From NCBI GenBank assembly GCA_023460575.1, contig JAEWPQ010000184.1, forward strand, positions 1 through 14,119: a stretch of 14,119 nt of DNA, given 5' to 3'. This document shows positions 7,944 through 14,119 of this stretch, piece by piece. The position numbers and the translations under genes were made by a program. The number at the start of each line of letters is the position of its first letter. The stretch's first letter is position 1. The DNA is from Bacillota bacterium. GTDB lineage: Bacteria; Bacillota; Clostridia; Lachnospirales; Lachnospiraceae. The notes under the pieces were generated by a model. It was not told the DNA's origin, searched no databases, and saw only the letters and a program-made list of their open reading frames with translations.

Positions 7944-8426
7944 ATGGCATTTTTTGAAGAGCTGGGAAAGACAATTAGTGATACCGGCAAAGAGGTTGCA
8001 ACGAAGGCGAAAGCATTGACTGAGACGATACAGCTGAAGACACAGATCGGTGCAGAAAAGACTAAGCTGGAAGAAGCTTATGCAGTCATCGGAAAACTGT
8101 ATTATGAAGACAACAGTGAGCCGAAAGAAGCTTATACCAAGGCTTATGAAACTGTCAAAGCCAGCCGGGCAAGAATTGCCGCTCTGGAGATTGAATTGAC
8201 CCAAAGCGAAGGCAGCCGCATCTGCGCAGAGTGCGGAGCCAAGGTTCCGAAAAGTTCCCTTTATTGCGGAAAGTGCGGAGCGCCGGTGAAGGAAGCTGCT
8301 GCTGAACCCGTTTCAGAAGAGGTAGATGAGATGGAGCAGACTCCATCGGCAGAGGAAGAAAATGTAACTGCAGGCATCAACGCTGTGAATGACGACGTGT
8401 TTGAACCTACGGAAGAACAGGAATAA
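7944..8426 (+). CDS. Coiled-coil zinc-ribbon protein of unknown function
   Basis: A 160-residue, probably cytoplasmic protein. AAAGGAGG ends eight bases before the ATG. Residues 1-90 are helical and rich in Lys, Glu and Ala (amphipathic, likely coiled coil), with no membrane segment. Cys94 and Cys97 (ICAECGAK), then Cys108 and Cys111 (YCGKCGAP), form a compact zinc ribbon. The last 45 or so residues are acidic and probably disordered. Similar short zinc-ribbon proteins are widespread in Clostridia without a defined role; they may mediate protein or nucleic-acid contacts. It has its own promoter and terminator, so it is a single-gene transcript and its neighbours give no clue to function. Confidence 0.85.
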   Translation: MAFFEELGKTISDTGKEVATKAKALTETIQLKTQIGAEKTKLEEAYAVIGKLYYEDNSEPKEAYTKAYETVKASRARIAALEIELTQSEGSRICAECGAKVPKSSLYCGKCGAPVKEAAAEPVSEEVDEMEQTPSAEEENVTAGINAVNDDVFEPTEEQE

Positions 8427-8431
8427 TAACG

Positions 8432-8459
8432 AGGGGCCGGACGTGATCCGGTCCTTTTT
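8432..8459 (+). terminator. Rho-independent terminator of the zinc-ribbon gene
   Basis: GGGCCGG (8434-8440) pairs with CCGGTCC (8448-8454), with one G-U pair, around a 7-nt loop, followed by TTTTT. It begins a few bases after the stop codon. Confidence 0.88.
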
Positions 8460-8471
8460 ATACTTATTTTT

Positions 8472-8502
8472 TTGAAAAAGGTATGTAAATTTGCTGTAAA
8501 AT
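8472..8502 (+). promoter_or_regulatory. Candidate promoter of the LtaS-like gene
   Basis: TTGAAA (8472-8477) lies 17 nt before TGTAAA (8495-8500), or 19 nt before TAAAAT (8497-8502). Either -10 is acceptable but neither combination is strong; the leader would be about 45 nt. Confidence 0.4.
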
Positions 8503-8552
8503 GTGATAGACTAAACCCGGTCAGCTAATGTGTTTAGAAAATGAGGTATATT

Positions 8553-10469
8553 ATGAAAGTTTATATCAGATGGCTATGCAGGCTTTTGGCTCTTTCAGCA
8601 GGTATTAATATTGTGATTGAGCTGGCAAGCAGGAAGTCATTGTTTAATCTGGGTTCTTATATAGGAAATAGTTTTTTGATTTTTTTACTTAATACTTTGA
8701 TCATTCTGCTTCCTTTTACAGTCATATTTATTACAAGACGTAAAGCATTTGCGTGTTTTGTAATTACTTTTATTTGGATTTTTATGGGAATTGTAAACGG
8801 TATACTTCTTATTTTCCGCACAACTCCGTTTACAGCAGCAGATTTACGTCTTGTAAAGTATGCCATGAGTCTGGCTACGGTTTATTTTACCTGGATGCAG
8901 ATTATTCTTATGGGTGTGGCAGGAATACTGGCAGTCATTTTACTGGTGGGAGTGTGGAAAAAGGCACCGGTCAGTCAGGAGAAAACTCGGGTTGGTTCCG
9001 GTCTGGCGGTGATTTTTTTAAGCACCGCGCTGGTACTCGGTATCACCAGTGGAGCCATGAAGTGCGGACTTGTGGCAGTTCATTTTGGTAATATCGGTCA
9101 AGGCTTTAAAACCTATGGATTTCCTTATTGCTTTTCCAATTCCGTTTTTAATACCGGTATTTCAAAGCCGGAAGGATATGGCTCTGAGACACTGGAGACC
9201 ATTCGGTCAGAGGAACTGGTGCCTGAGAATACATATGCAATTACAGAGAACACCAAACCCAATGTGATATGGATTCAACTGGAATCGTTTTTTGATCCTT
9301 CTTTGTGGAAAAACAATCCGGTGACGTATGATCCCATACCTTTTTTTCACCAGCTGCAGAAAAACTATCCTTGCGGATATATAAGTGTTCCTTCTGTTGG
9401 TGCAGGTACAGCCAATACTGAGTTTGAATCCATAACGGGCATGAATCTGGATTTTTTTGGACCAGGTGAGTATCCATATAAGACAGTTCTAAAAAAAACT
9501 TCCTGTGAGAGTACTGCGTTTGATTTGAAAAATCTGGGTTATACGGCTCACACCATACATAACAATGAAGCTACCTTTTATGACAGGAACAAGGTATTTG
9601 CCCAGCTGGGATTTGATACATTTACTCCTATTGAATATATGAACAATATTGAGCGCAATCCTACAGGCTGGTGTAAGGATAAAATTTTGACCGGCGAGAT
9701 TATAAAGACGTTAGACTCCACGCCGGGGCCGGATTATATCTATACCATATCGGTGCAGGGACACGGAAAGTATCCGAATTTTGAATATTACTGTCAGCAG
9801 ATCAGTGAGATGGATCAATTTATCCGTTCACTTGTTAATACATTAAGAACCCGCAAAGAGCCCATCGTACTGGTGATGTATGGAGATCATCTTCCGGGGT
9901 TTGAATGGGGTGAGGACGATATGAAGAACCACTCTCTGTTCCAGACGGAATACGTCATCTGGAATAATATGAATCTGCCAGTGGTTAAAAAGGATGTGGA
10001 GGCTTATCAGATTTCTTCTCACGTCCTTAATATGCTGAATATTCACGAAGGTACGATGATCCGGTTTCATCAAAAATATTTAAATGGTGAAAATACAGAT
10101 AAGGAAAAATATCTGGAGGACATGAAAAACCTGGAGTATGATATCCTTTATGGAGAACATGAAGTTTACGGCGGTGAAAGCCCATACCAGAAAACCAATT
10201 TGAAGATGGGAACAGATAAGATAAAAATCGATAAGGTGGTCTATAATGATTCCAATCTTCTGATTTACGGAGAGAATTTTACTCCTTATTCTAAAATATG
10301 TTTTGACGGTAAAGAGGCAGAAACCACGTTTGTGTGGCCTCAACTGATTATAGCTAAGGATATTCCTGAAAAGAAGATCAATAACAGCGAGATATCTGTG
10401 TGGCAGATCGGAAGGGACAAAGTTCCCTTAAGTGAGGATGGGATTTATCATCTGGGGTGGTCTGATTAA
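8553..10469 (+). CDS. LtaS-like membrane sulfatase-fold enzyme (lipoteichoic acid synthase family)
   Basis: A 638-residue membrane enzyme of the alkaline phosphatase/sulfatase superfamily. The ATG at 8553 is chosen because GAGGT (8543-8547) sits just before it; the upstream ATG at 8541 lacks a ribosome binding site. About five membrane helices fill residues 1-175. The extracellular catalytic domain begins at NVIWIQLESFFD (about 237). Active-site residues line up with those of S. aureus LtaS: Glu244, nucleophile Thr286 (GAGTANTEFE), His404 (VQGHGKYP), Asp445 and His446 (YGDHLPGF). LtaS moves glycerol phosphate from phosphatidylglycerol to a growing chain outside the membrane; relatives instead modify other glycans with phosphoglycerol, so the exact product is uncertain. 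Residues about 556-638 form an additional Ig/TIG-like domain (LLIYGENFTPYSKI) not present in the S. aureus enzyme. It is a single gene, convergent with the next. Confidence 0.9.
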   Translation: MKVYIRWLCRLLALSAGINIVIELASRKSLFNLGSYIGNSFLIFLLNTLIILLPFTVIFITRRKAFACFVITFIWIFMGIVNGILLIFRTTPFTAADLRLVKYAMSLATVYFTWMQIILMGVAGILAVILLVGVWKKAPVSQEKTRVGSGLAVIFLSTALVLGITSGAMKCGLVAVHFGNIGQGFKTYGFPYCFSNSVFNTGISKPEGYGSETLETIRSEELVPENTYAITENTKPNVIWIQLESFFDPSLWKNNPVTYDPIPFFHQLQKNYPCGYISVPSVGAGTANTEFESITGMNLDFFGPGEYPYKTVLKKTSCESTAFDLKNLGYTAHTIHNNEATFYDRNKVFAQLGFDTFTPIEYMNNIERNPTGWCKDKILTGEIIKTLDSTPGPDYIYTISVQGHGKYPNFEYYCQQISEMDQFIRSLVNTLRTRKEPIVLVMYGDHLPGFEWGEDDMKNHSLFQTEYVIWNNMNLPVVKKDVEAYQISSHVLNMLNIHEGTMIRFHQKYLNGENTDKEKYLEDMKNLEYDILYGEHEVYGGESPYQKTNLKMGTDKIKIDKVVYNDSNLLIYGENFTPYSKICFDGKEAETTFVWPQLIIAKDIPEKKINNSEISVWQIGRDKVPLSEDGIYHLGWSD

Positions 10470-10498
10470 AGAGAGAGAGGGGGTTCCTCTCTCTTTTA
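10468..10498. terminator. Shared bidirectional terminator between convergent genes
   Basis: The 29-base gap between two convergent stop codons is almost entirely a hairpin: AAGAGAGAGAGG (10469-10480) pairs with CCTCTCTCTTTT (10486-10497), with one G-U pair, around a GGGTT loop. An A run on one side and a T run on the other suit termination in both directions. Confidence 0.85.
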
Positions 10499-11605
10499 CT
10501 ATATGGAAATCAGTTCATATTGGGCATTTCCAAGTCCTATTTTCACTGCGTGCTCAATGGAAGACTCCCAGTTTGTATTGGGATGAGTGTCCTTAAAGTG
10601 ATCGTGATGATGGCTTCCATGTTTTTCCAGGATACTGCCTGCCATGACAGGCTGTCTGTTTACTGCGTCGGCACAGGCAACATCCAGCGCTACGGGATCA
10701 AAAGAAGCGAACATGCCCACATCTGGTATGATTGGGATGTCATTTTCTGAATGGCAGTCACAATAAGGGGAAACATCCATCACAAGGCTGATATGAAAGT
10801 GGGGGCGGTCTTTTAAGACTGCCTGGGTATATTCCGCTATTTTGCAGTTTAGAATGTCGTTGGATTCATCGCAATCGGATTCGATGGCATCCACTGGACA
10901 AACACCGATGCAGCGGCCGCAGCTGACACATTTACTGCTGTCAATAAACGCTTTTTTATTTTGAAAAGTGAAGGCATCGTGAGCACAGTTCTTCTCGCAG
11001 GCATGACAACCGATGCATGATTCCTCGGTTACATGAGGTTTCCCGGCGTTATGCATCTCCATTTTTCCGGCTCTTGATCCGCAGCCCATTCCTATGTTTT
11101 TTAACGTTCCGCCAAAGCCTGTGCTTTCATGACCTTTAAAATGAGTGAGAGATATAAAAATATCAGCATCCATAACAGCCCGTCCGATTTTAGCTTCTTT
11201 AATGTATTCCCCGTCTATTGGAACCAGAATTTCATCTGTTCCTTTAAGACCATCGGCAATCAAAACATGGCAGCCGGTGGAAAAAGGAGAAAATCCATTT
11301 TCGTAGGCAGTATCCAGATGATCAAGGGCGTTCTTTCTGCTTCCTACGTATAAAGTGTTGCAATCAGTTAAAAATGGTTTACCGCCGTCTTCTTTAATTA
11401 AATCAACCACTACTTTCGCATAATTAGGACGTAAAAATGATAAGTTGCCCAGTTCTCCAAAATGAATCTTTACTGCAGCATATTTATTCTGGAAATTAAT
11501 GTGCTCGGACATTCCGGCTGTTTTAATAAGCCGGGCAAGCTTTTGAGGAAGGTTTTCACGGAAAGTGGTATGAAAATTTGTGTAATAAACCTTAGATTTT
11601 TCCAT
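10499..11605 (-). CDS. DUF362 protein with two [4Fe-4S] ferredoxin motifs
   Basis: A 368-residue cytoplasmic iron-sulfur protein. The start at 11605 is chosen for AAAGGAGA seven bases upstream; the open frame continues to 11785 but the extra 60 residues include an Ile run encoded by the promoter-operator region and are not credible. Residues 1-185 are a DUF362 domain (AAVKIHFGELGN, then FLTDCNTLYVGSR and LTHFKGHESTGFGGTLKNIGMGC). An inserted ferredoxin module has two four-cysteine sets: Cys197, 200, 203, 207 and Cys226, 229, 232, 236 (CVSCGRCIGVCP). The C-terminal part (FDPVALDVACADAVN) completes the DUF362 fold. The family is common in anaerobes; its reaction is not established, though electron transfer is implied by the clusters. 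It is divergent from cls and may be iron-regulated, judging by the palindrome over its start. Confidence 0.92.
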   Translation of the reverse strand: MEKSKVYYTNFHTTFRENLPQKLARLIKTAGMSEHINFQNKYAAVKIHFGELGNLSFLRPNYAKVVVDLIKEDGGKPFLTDCNTLYVGSRKNALDHLDTAYENGFSPFSTGCHVLIADGLKGTDEILVPIDGEYIKEAKIGRAVMDADIFISLTHFKGHESTGFGGTLKNIGMGCGSRAGKMEMHNAGKPHVTEESCIGCHACEKNCAHDAFTFQNKKAFIDSSKCVSCGRCIGVCPVDAIESDCDESNDILNCKIAEYTQAVLKDRPHFHISLVMDVSPYCDCHSENDIPIIPDVGMFASFDPVALDVACADAVNRQPVMAGSILEKHGSHHHDHFKDTHPNTNWESSIEHAVKIGLGNAQYELISI

Positions 11606-11620
11606 AGATGGTCTCCTTTT

Positions 11621-11639
11621 GATAATAATTATTATTATG
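11621..11639 (-). promoter_or_regulatory. Fur-box-like palindrome over the DUF362 transcription start
   Basis: GATAATAATTATTATTATG contains a perfect 14-bp palindrome (ATAATAATTATTAT, 11622-11635) and matches 15 of 19 positions of the classical Fur consensus GATAATGATAATCATTATC. It lies immediately downstream of the -10, where a bound repressor would block initiation. The AT-rich composition makes chance resemblance possible. Confidence 0.45.
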
Positions 11640-11641
11640 CT

Positions 11642-11670
11642 ATTATACTGTAAATAAAAGGGGATTTCAA
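11642..11670 (-). promoter_or_regulatory. SigA-type promoter of the DUF362 gene
   Basis: On the reverse strand, TTGAAA (11670-11665) and a perfect TATAAT (11647-11642) are separated by 17 nt, placing the transcript start near 11635 and the start codon about 30 bases further. Confidence 0.85.
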
Positions 11671-11690
11671 TCAAACTTGTCTGTGTCTTT

Positions 11691-11745
11691 TGGTTCATTT
11701 GCAAACTCTTGCAAGATAACCGGCCAGGCGGTATAATATGAACCA
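11691..11745. repeat. Inverted repeat bracketing the cls promoter
   Basis: TGGTTCAT (11691-11698) and ATGAACCA (11738-11745) are perfect 8-bp inverted copies, 39 nt apart, lying on either side of the cls -35 and -10. Within them TTGCAA also occurs twice (11699-11704 and 11709-11714). Confidence 0.55.
11709..11737 (+). promoter_or_regulatory. SigA-type promoter of cls
   Basis: TTGCAA (11709-11714) and a perfect TATAAT (11732-11737) are 17 nt apart. The start codon lies 34 bases downstream, after GGAGG at 11759-11763. Confidence 0.85.
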
Positions 11746-11771
11746 TGTAAGAAAATGTGGAGGTACAAAAG

Positions 11772-13322
11772 ATGGGATATATCAAAAAAATGCTACGGGT
11801 TATTTTTGGTAGGACGATGTTTGCAGTTGTTTCACTTGTGATACAAATTGTTGTTCTGGCCGCAGCGTTTCGCTTTCTGACCTTTTATCTGGCGTATTTC
11901 TATGGCGCTGTTACTTTGCTTAGTGCGCTGGTTATTATTTATATATTAAATAAAGAAGACAATCCCAGTTTTAAAATGAGCTGGATGATTCCTGTAACAG
12001 CAGTGCCGGTTTTTGGTACGTTTTTCTATATGCTGGTTGAGCTGCAGATTATTGAACGATTTATGGAAAAGAAGTTAATATCCAGGATGGACGAGACGGA
12101 GTGCTATCTGGAGCAGAACTTAAAGGTATTAGAGCGGTTGTCCAGAGTCAGCAGCCGGAATGCAAATCTGGCCTGTTATATTAAAAAATACGGACATTAT
12201 CCGGCATATGGAAATACCAATGCACAATACTTTCCTTCCGGAGAGGCAATGTTTGAAGCCATGAAACGGGAAATAGCAGCTGCAAAGAGATTTATTTTTC
12301 TGGAGTTTTTTATTATCGAGAGAGGGGAAATGTGGGATTGTATCCTGGAACTGCTGGAATTAAAAAGCAGGGAAGGGGTAGAAGTGAGAATTATGTATGA
12401 TGGCATGGGATCTTTCACGTTTCTTCCCCATAATTATATTAAAGTCCTTCAGGAAAAGGGGTTAACGGCAAAAGTTTTTTCCCCGATCAGACCGGTTCTG
12501 TCCAGTTACCAGAATAACAGGGATCATAGAAAAATTCTTGTGGTGGACGGACATACTGCATTTACAGGAGGAATAAACCTGGCAGACGAATACATCAACA
12601 GAAAAGTCCGGTTTGGTCATTGGAAAGACACGGGTATCATGGTGAAAGGAGATGCAGTAACCAGCTTTACCATGATGTTTCTTCAAATGTGGAATATATC
12701 TGAGAAAGAACCGGAAAAATATGATAATTACTTAAGAGATCCGGAGTATTTTTACCCTTTGGAGCTTAATATGGAGGGATTTGTAATTCCTTATGGTGAC
12801 AATCCATTTGACACGGAGGCGGTTGGAAAAGAAATATACCTTGACATCATTAATAATGCCAGACAATATGTGCATATTATGACTCCCTATCTGATCCTGG
12901 ATTATGAGATGGTTAAATCGCTAACATTTGCAGCGAAAAGAGGGGTGGATGTTTCGATTATTCTTCCTTATATCCCAGATAAAAAATACGCTTTTCTGCT
13001 TGCTAAATCACATTTTGGGGAGCTGATCAGGTCAGGAGTTAAAATATGGGAATATACACCGGGATTCATGCATGCAAAAGTATTTACAAGTGATGATACA
13101 AAGGCAGCAGTGGGTACAATCAATCTGGACTTCAGAAGTTTGTATCTTCACTTTGAATGCGGAACGTATCTGTACCGGAATGAAGTAATCCGGGAGGTTG
13201 AACGGGATTACCAGGAAACGATGTCTTTATGCAGAAGAATTTTTTTAGAAGATATACCAAAGGATCCATGGTATGAAAGATTTGCAGGGCGTGCACTCAG
13301 GTTATTTGCACCGCTTATGTGA
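11772..13322 (+). CDS. cls: Cardiolipin synthase (phospholipase D family)
   Basis: A 516-residue membrane enzyme that condenses two phosphatidylglycerol molecules into cardiolipin and glycerol. The ATG at 11772 is chosen for GGAGG eight bases upstream; the GTG at 11757 would place the ribosome binding site inside the gene. Hydrophobic segments at about 10-30, 31-55 and 65-87 anchor it; the NPSFKMSWMIPVTAVPVFG region is the usual N-terminal cardiolipin synthase signature. Two catalytic HxKxxxxD motifs are intact: His252, Lys254, Asp259 (HRKILVVDG) and His434, Lys436, Asp441 (HAKVFTSDD), each followed by a Gly-x-x-Asn (GGINLADE, GTINLDFRS). Length is normal for bacterial cardiolipin synthases. 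It is monocistronic, divergent from the DUF362 gene and convergent with the collagen-like gene. Confidence 0.95.
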   Translation: MGYIKKMLRVIFGRTMFAVVSLVIQIVVLAAAFRFLTFYLAYFYGAVTLLSALVIIYILNKEDNPSFKMSWMIPVTAVPVFGTFFYMLVELQIIERFMEKKLISRMDETECYLEQNLKVLERLSRVSSRNANLACYIKKYGHYPAYGNTNAQYFPSGEAMFEAMKREIAAAKRFIFLEFFIIERGEMWDCILELLELKSREGVEVRIMYDGMGSFTFLPHNYIKVLQEKGLTAKVFSPIRPVLSSYQNNRDHRKILVVDGHTAFTGGINLADEYINRKVRFGHWKDTGIMVKGDAVTSFTMMFLQMWNISEKEPEKYDNYLRDPEYFYPLELNMEGFVIPYGDNPFDTEAVGKEIYLDIINNARQYVHIMTPYLILDYEMVKSLTFAAKRGVDVSIILPYIPDKKYAFLLAKSHFGELIRSGVKIWEYTPGFMHAKVFTSDDTKAAVGTINLDFRSLYLHFECGTYLYRNEVIREVERDYQETMSLCRRIFLEDIPKDPWYERFAGRALRLFAPLM

Positions 13323-13325
13323 CAG

Positions 13326-13355
13326 AAAAGCGCCGGAATGAAAACCGGCGCTTTT
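13326..13355. terminator. Bidirectional terminator between cls and the collagen-like gene
   Basis: AAAAGCGCCGG (13326-13336) and CCGGCGCTTTT (13345-13355) form a perfect 11-bp stem around an 8-nt loop, a few bases after the cls stop and about 20 bases beyond the stop of the convergent gene. Confidence 0.9.
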
Positions 13356-13373
13356 CATGTTTTAATGGATAGA

Positions 13374-14119
13374 CTAAATGGTAACTTCAAGAATTATCAT
13401 ATGAGCTATAACTGGAGTGCTGCCGAAGAATACTGTCTGACCGGTTGTGTTAATTATTTCAACAGTTGCGGGGATCGCGCCTACGGTTACCAGAGCGGAT
13501 CCATTCAGCTGGCCTGTTACAATCGGTGAGCTTGCAGCAGTACCTCCGCTGCCATTTACCTGCGTAGTAAATTCAACATAAGTGGAAGGTCCGGCACCAT
13601 CTGTAGAAATCCACCAGGATACATAATATACTCCAGTGGCATTAATGGTTGCGACACCTGTAGTGGTATCATAAATAATATTCAGGCTTTGGTCAATTAA
13701 TACTGTATCAAAAATAACGGGACTGCCGTTTGCTACAGAAGTTCCTGTCTCAAGCTGTACTTCGATACCTCTTAACTGAGCGGCTGCTCCAGAAGGTCCG
13801 GTAGGTCCGGTAGGTCCGGTAGCGCCGGTAGCACCGGTAGCACCGGTAGGTCCGGTAGGTCCGGTAGGTCCGGTAGCGCCGGTAGCGCCGGTAGCGCCAG
13901 TAGGTCCGGTAGGTCCGGTAGCGCCGGTAGCGCCAGTAGCGCCAGTAGGTCCGGTAGGTCCGGTAGCACCGGTAGCACCAGTAGCACCAGTAGGTCCGGT
14001 AGGTCCGGTAGGTCCAGTAGGTCCAGTAGCGCCAGTAGCGCCGGTAGCACCAGTAGGCCCGGTAGGTCCGGTAGCACCGGTAGCACCAGTAGCGCCAGTA
14101 GGTCCGGTAGGACCAGTAG
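13374..14119 (-). CDS. Collagen-like Gly-X-Thr protein with BclA-type C-terminal domain, N-terminus beyond the window
   Basis: The C-terminal 247 residues of a surface protein, read on the reverse strand to a TAG at 13374-13376. The first 109 residues in view are 36 uninterrupted Gly-Pro/Ala-Thr triplets (the last is GPS), a collagen-like rod expected to form a triple helix. A 138-residue globular domain follows: GAAAQLRGIEVQLETGTSV, then a hydrophobic beta-rich stretch with GVYYVSWWIST, GQLNGSALVTVGA and ending MIILEVTI. This pattern is that of the C1q/TNF-like trimerisation domain of Bacillus BclA and clostridial relatives, which form hair-like filaments on the exosporium. The anchoring N-terminus is not visible, so location on the spore rather than the vegetative cell is inferred from the family. 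Overlapping open frames in the repeat (Leu-Pro-rich) are shadows. Confidence 0.92.
   Translation of the reverse strand, partial: TGPTGPTGATGATGATGPTGPTGATGATGATGPTGPTGPTGPTGATGATGATGPTGPTGATGATGATGPTGPTGATGATGATGPTGPTGPTGATGATGATGPTGPTGPSGAAAQLRGIEVQLETGTSVANGSPVIFDTVLIDQSLNIIYDTTTGVATINATGVYYVSWWISTDGAGPSTYVEFTTQVNGSGGTAASSPIVTGQLNGSALVTVGAIPATVEIINTTGQTVFFGSTPVIAHMIILEVTI
13791..14119 (-). repeat. Tandem 9-bp collagen repeat with 45-bp higher-order modules
   Basis: Thirty-six perfect 9-bp units encode Gly-X-Thr/Ser with X only Pro (CCT) or Ala (GCT). Ala triplets always occur in blocks of three; Pro triplets in blocks of two to four. Part of the array has a 45-bp period (13899-13943, 13944-13988 and 14052-14096) in which the placement of Thr codons ACC and ACT is also conserved. 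The array continues past the window edge. Confidence 0.95.

Noticed and set aside
8753..9091. Forward open frame overlapping the LtaS-like gene
   Set aside because: Out-of-frame shadow within the membrane-spanning region; no ribosome binding site or recognisable motif.
11606..11785. N-terminal extension of the DUF362 protein by 60 residues
   Set aside because: The segment covers the promoter, the Fur-like palindrome (an Ile run in translation) and the divergent cls promoter; a strong ribosome binding site supports the start at 11605.
13338..13529. Forward-strand 63-codon open frame after cls
   Set aside because: It begins inside the terminator hairpin and lies antisense to the BclA-type C-terminal domain; no ribosome binding site.
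13772..14086. Reverse-strand open frame of Leu-Pro repeats (LPDLPDLL)
   Set aside because: It is the out-of-phase reading of the collagen repeat. The Gly-X-Thr frame continues into a well-formed C-terminal domain with a normal stop at 13374, whereas this frame starts and ends inside the repeat.
13791..14119. CRISPR-like array
   Set aside because: The repeats are contiguous 9-bp coding units with no unique spacers.

Overview
The window looks like a chromosomal segment from a low-to-mid GC, anaerobic, spore-forming Firmicute, most likely a clostridial or Lachnospiraceae-type bacterium. This rests on a long pyruvate:ferredoxin oxidoreductase gene, strong AGGAGG-type ribosome binding sites, TTGACA/TATAAT-type promoters with 17-nt spacers, a GntR/YtrA-type ABC operon, and a BclA-like collagen protein typical of spore surfaces. 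Taxonomy is an inference; no rRNA is present. No mobile element, CRISPR array or tRNA was seen, and no intergenic gap exceeds 300 bases.

Layout: (1) 3-3425 (+), pyruvate:ferredoxin oxidoreductase lacking only its first few dozen residues, closed by a 16-bp perfect terminator hairpin. (2) 3569-4330 (+), a DUF4397-like protein of two related beta-rich modules. (3) 4425-7856 (+), a three-gene operon with overlapping ends: GntR/YtrA-type regulator, ABC ATPase, and ABC-2-type permease with a large C-terminal extracytoplasmic region. (4) 7944-8426 (+), a small coiled-coil plus zinc-ribbon protein with its own promoter and terminator. (5) 8553-10469 (+), an LtaS-like membrane sulfatase-fold enzyme with a C-terminal Ig/TIG-like extension. 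(6) 10499-11605 (-), a DUF362 protein carrying two [4Fe-4S] motifs, convergent with gene 5 and sharing one hairpin terminator. (7) 11772-13322 (+), cardiolipin synthase, divergent from gene 6. (8) 13374-14119 (-), the C-terminal part of a collagen-like Gly-X-Thr protein with a BclA-type C-terminal domain, cut by the window edge and convergent with gene 7.

The genes are mostly separate transcription units. Several concern the cell envelope: the ABC operon is of the kind often tied to envelope stress or antimicrobial response, the LtaS-like enzyme and cardiolipin synthase both belong to families that use phosphatidylglycerol, and the collagen-like protein is probably displayed on the spore or cell surface. 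The oxidoreductase and DUF362 protein are iron-sulfur proteins of anaerobic metabolism. No clearly new multi-gene system is evident. The most notable details are the modular 45-bp collagen repeat, a Fur-box-like palindrome over the predicted start of the DUF362 transcript, a candidate operator at the GntR operon, an inverted repeat bracketing the cls promoter, and the extra C-terminal domain on the LtaS-like enzyme.
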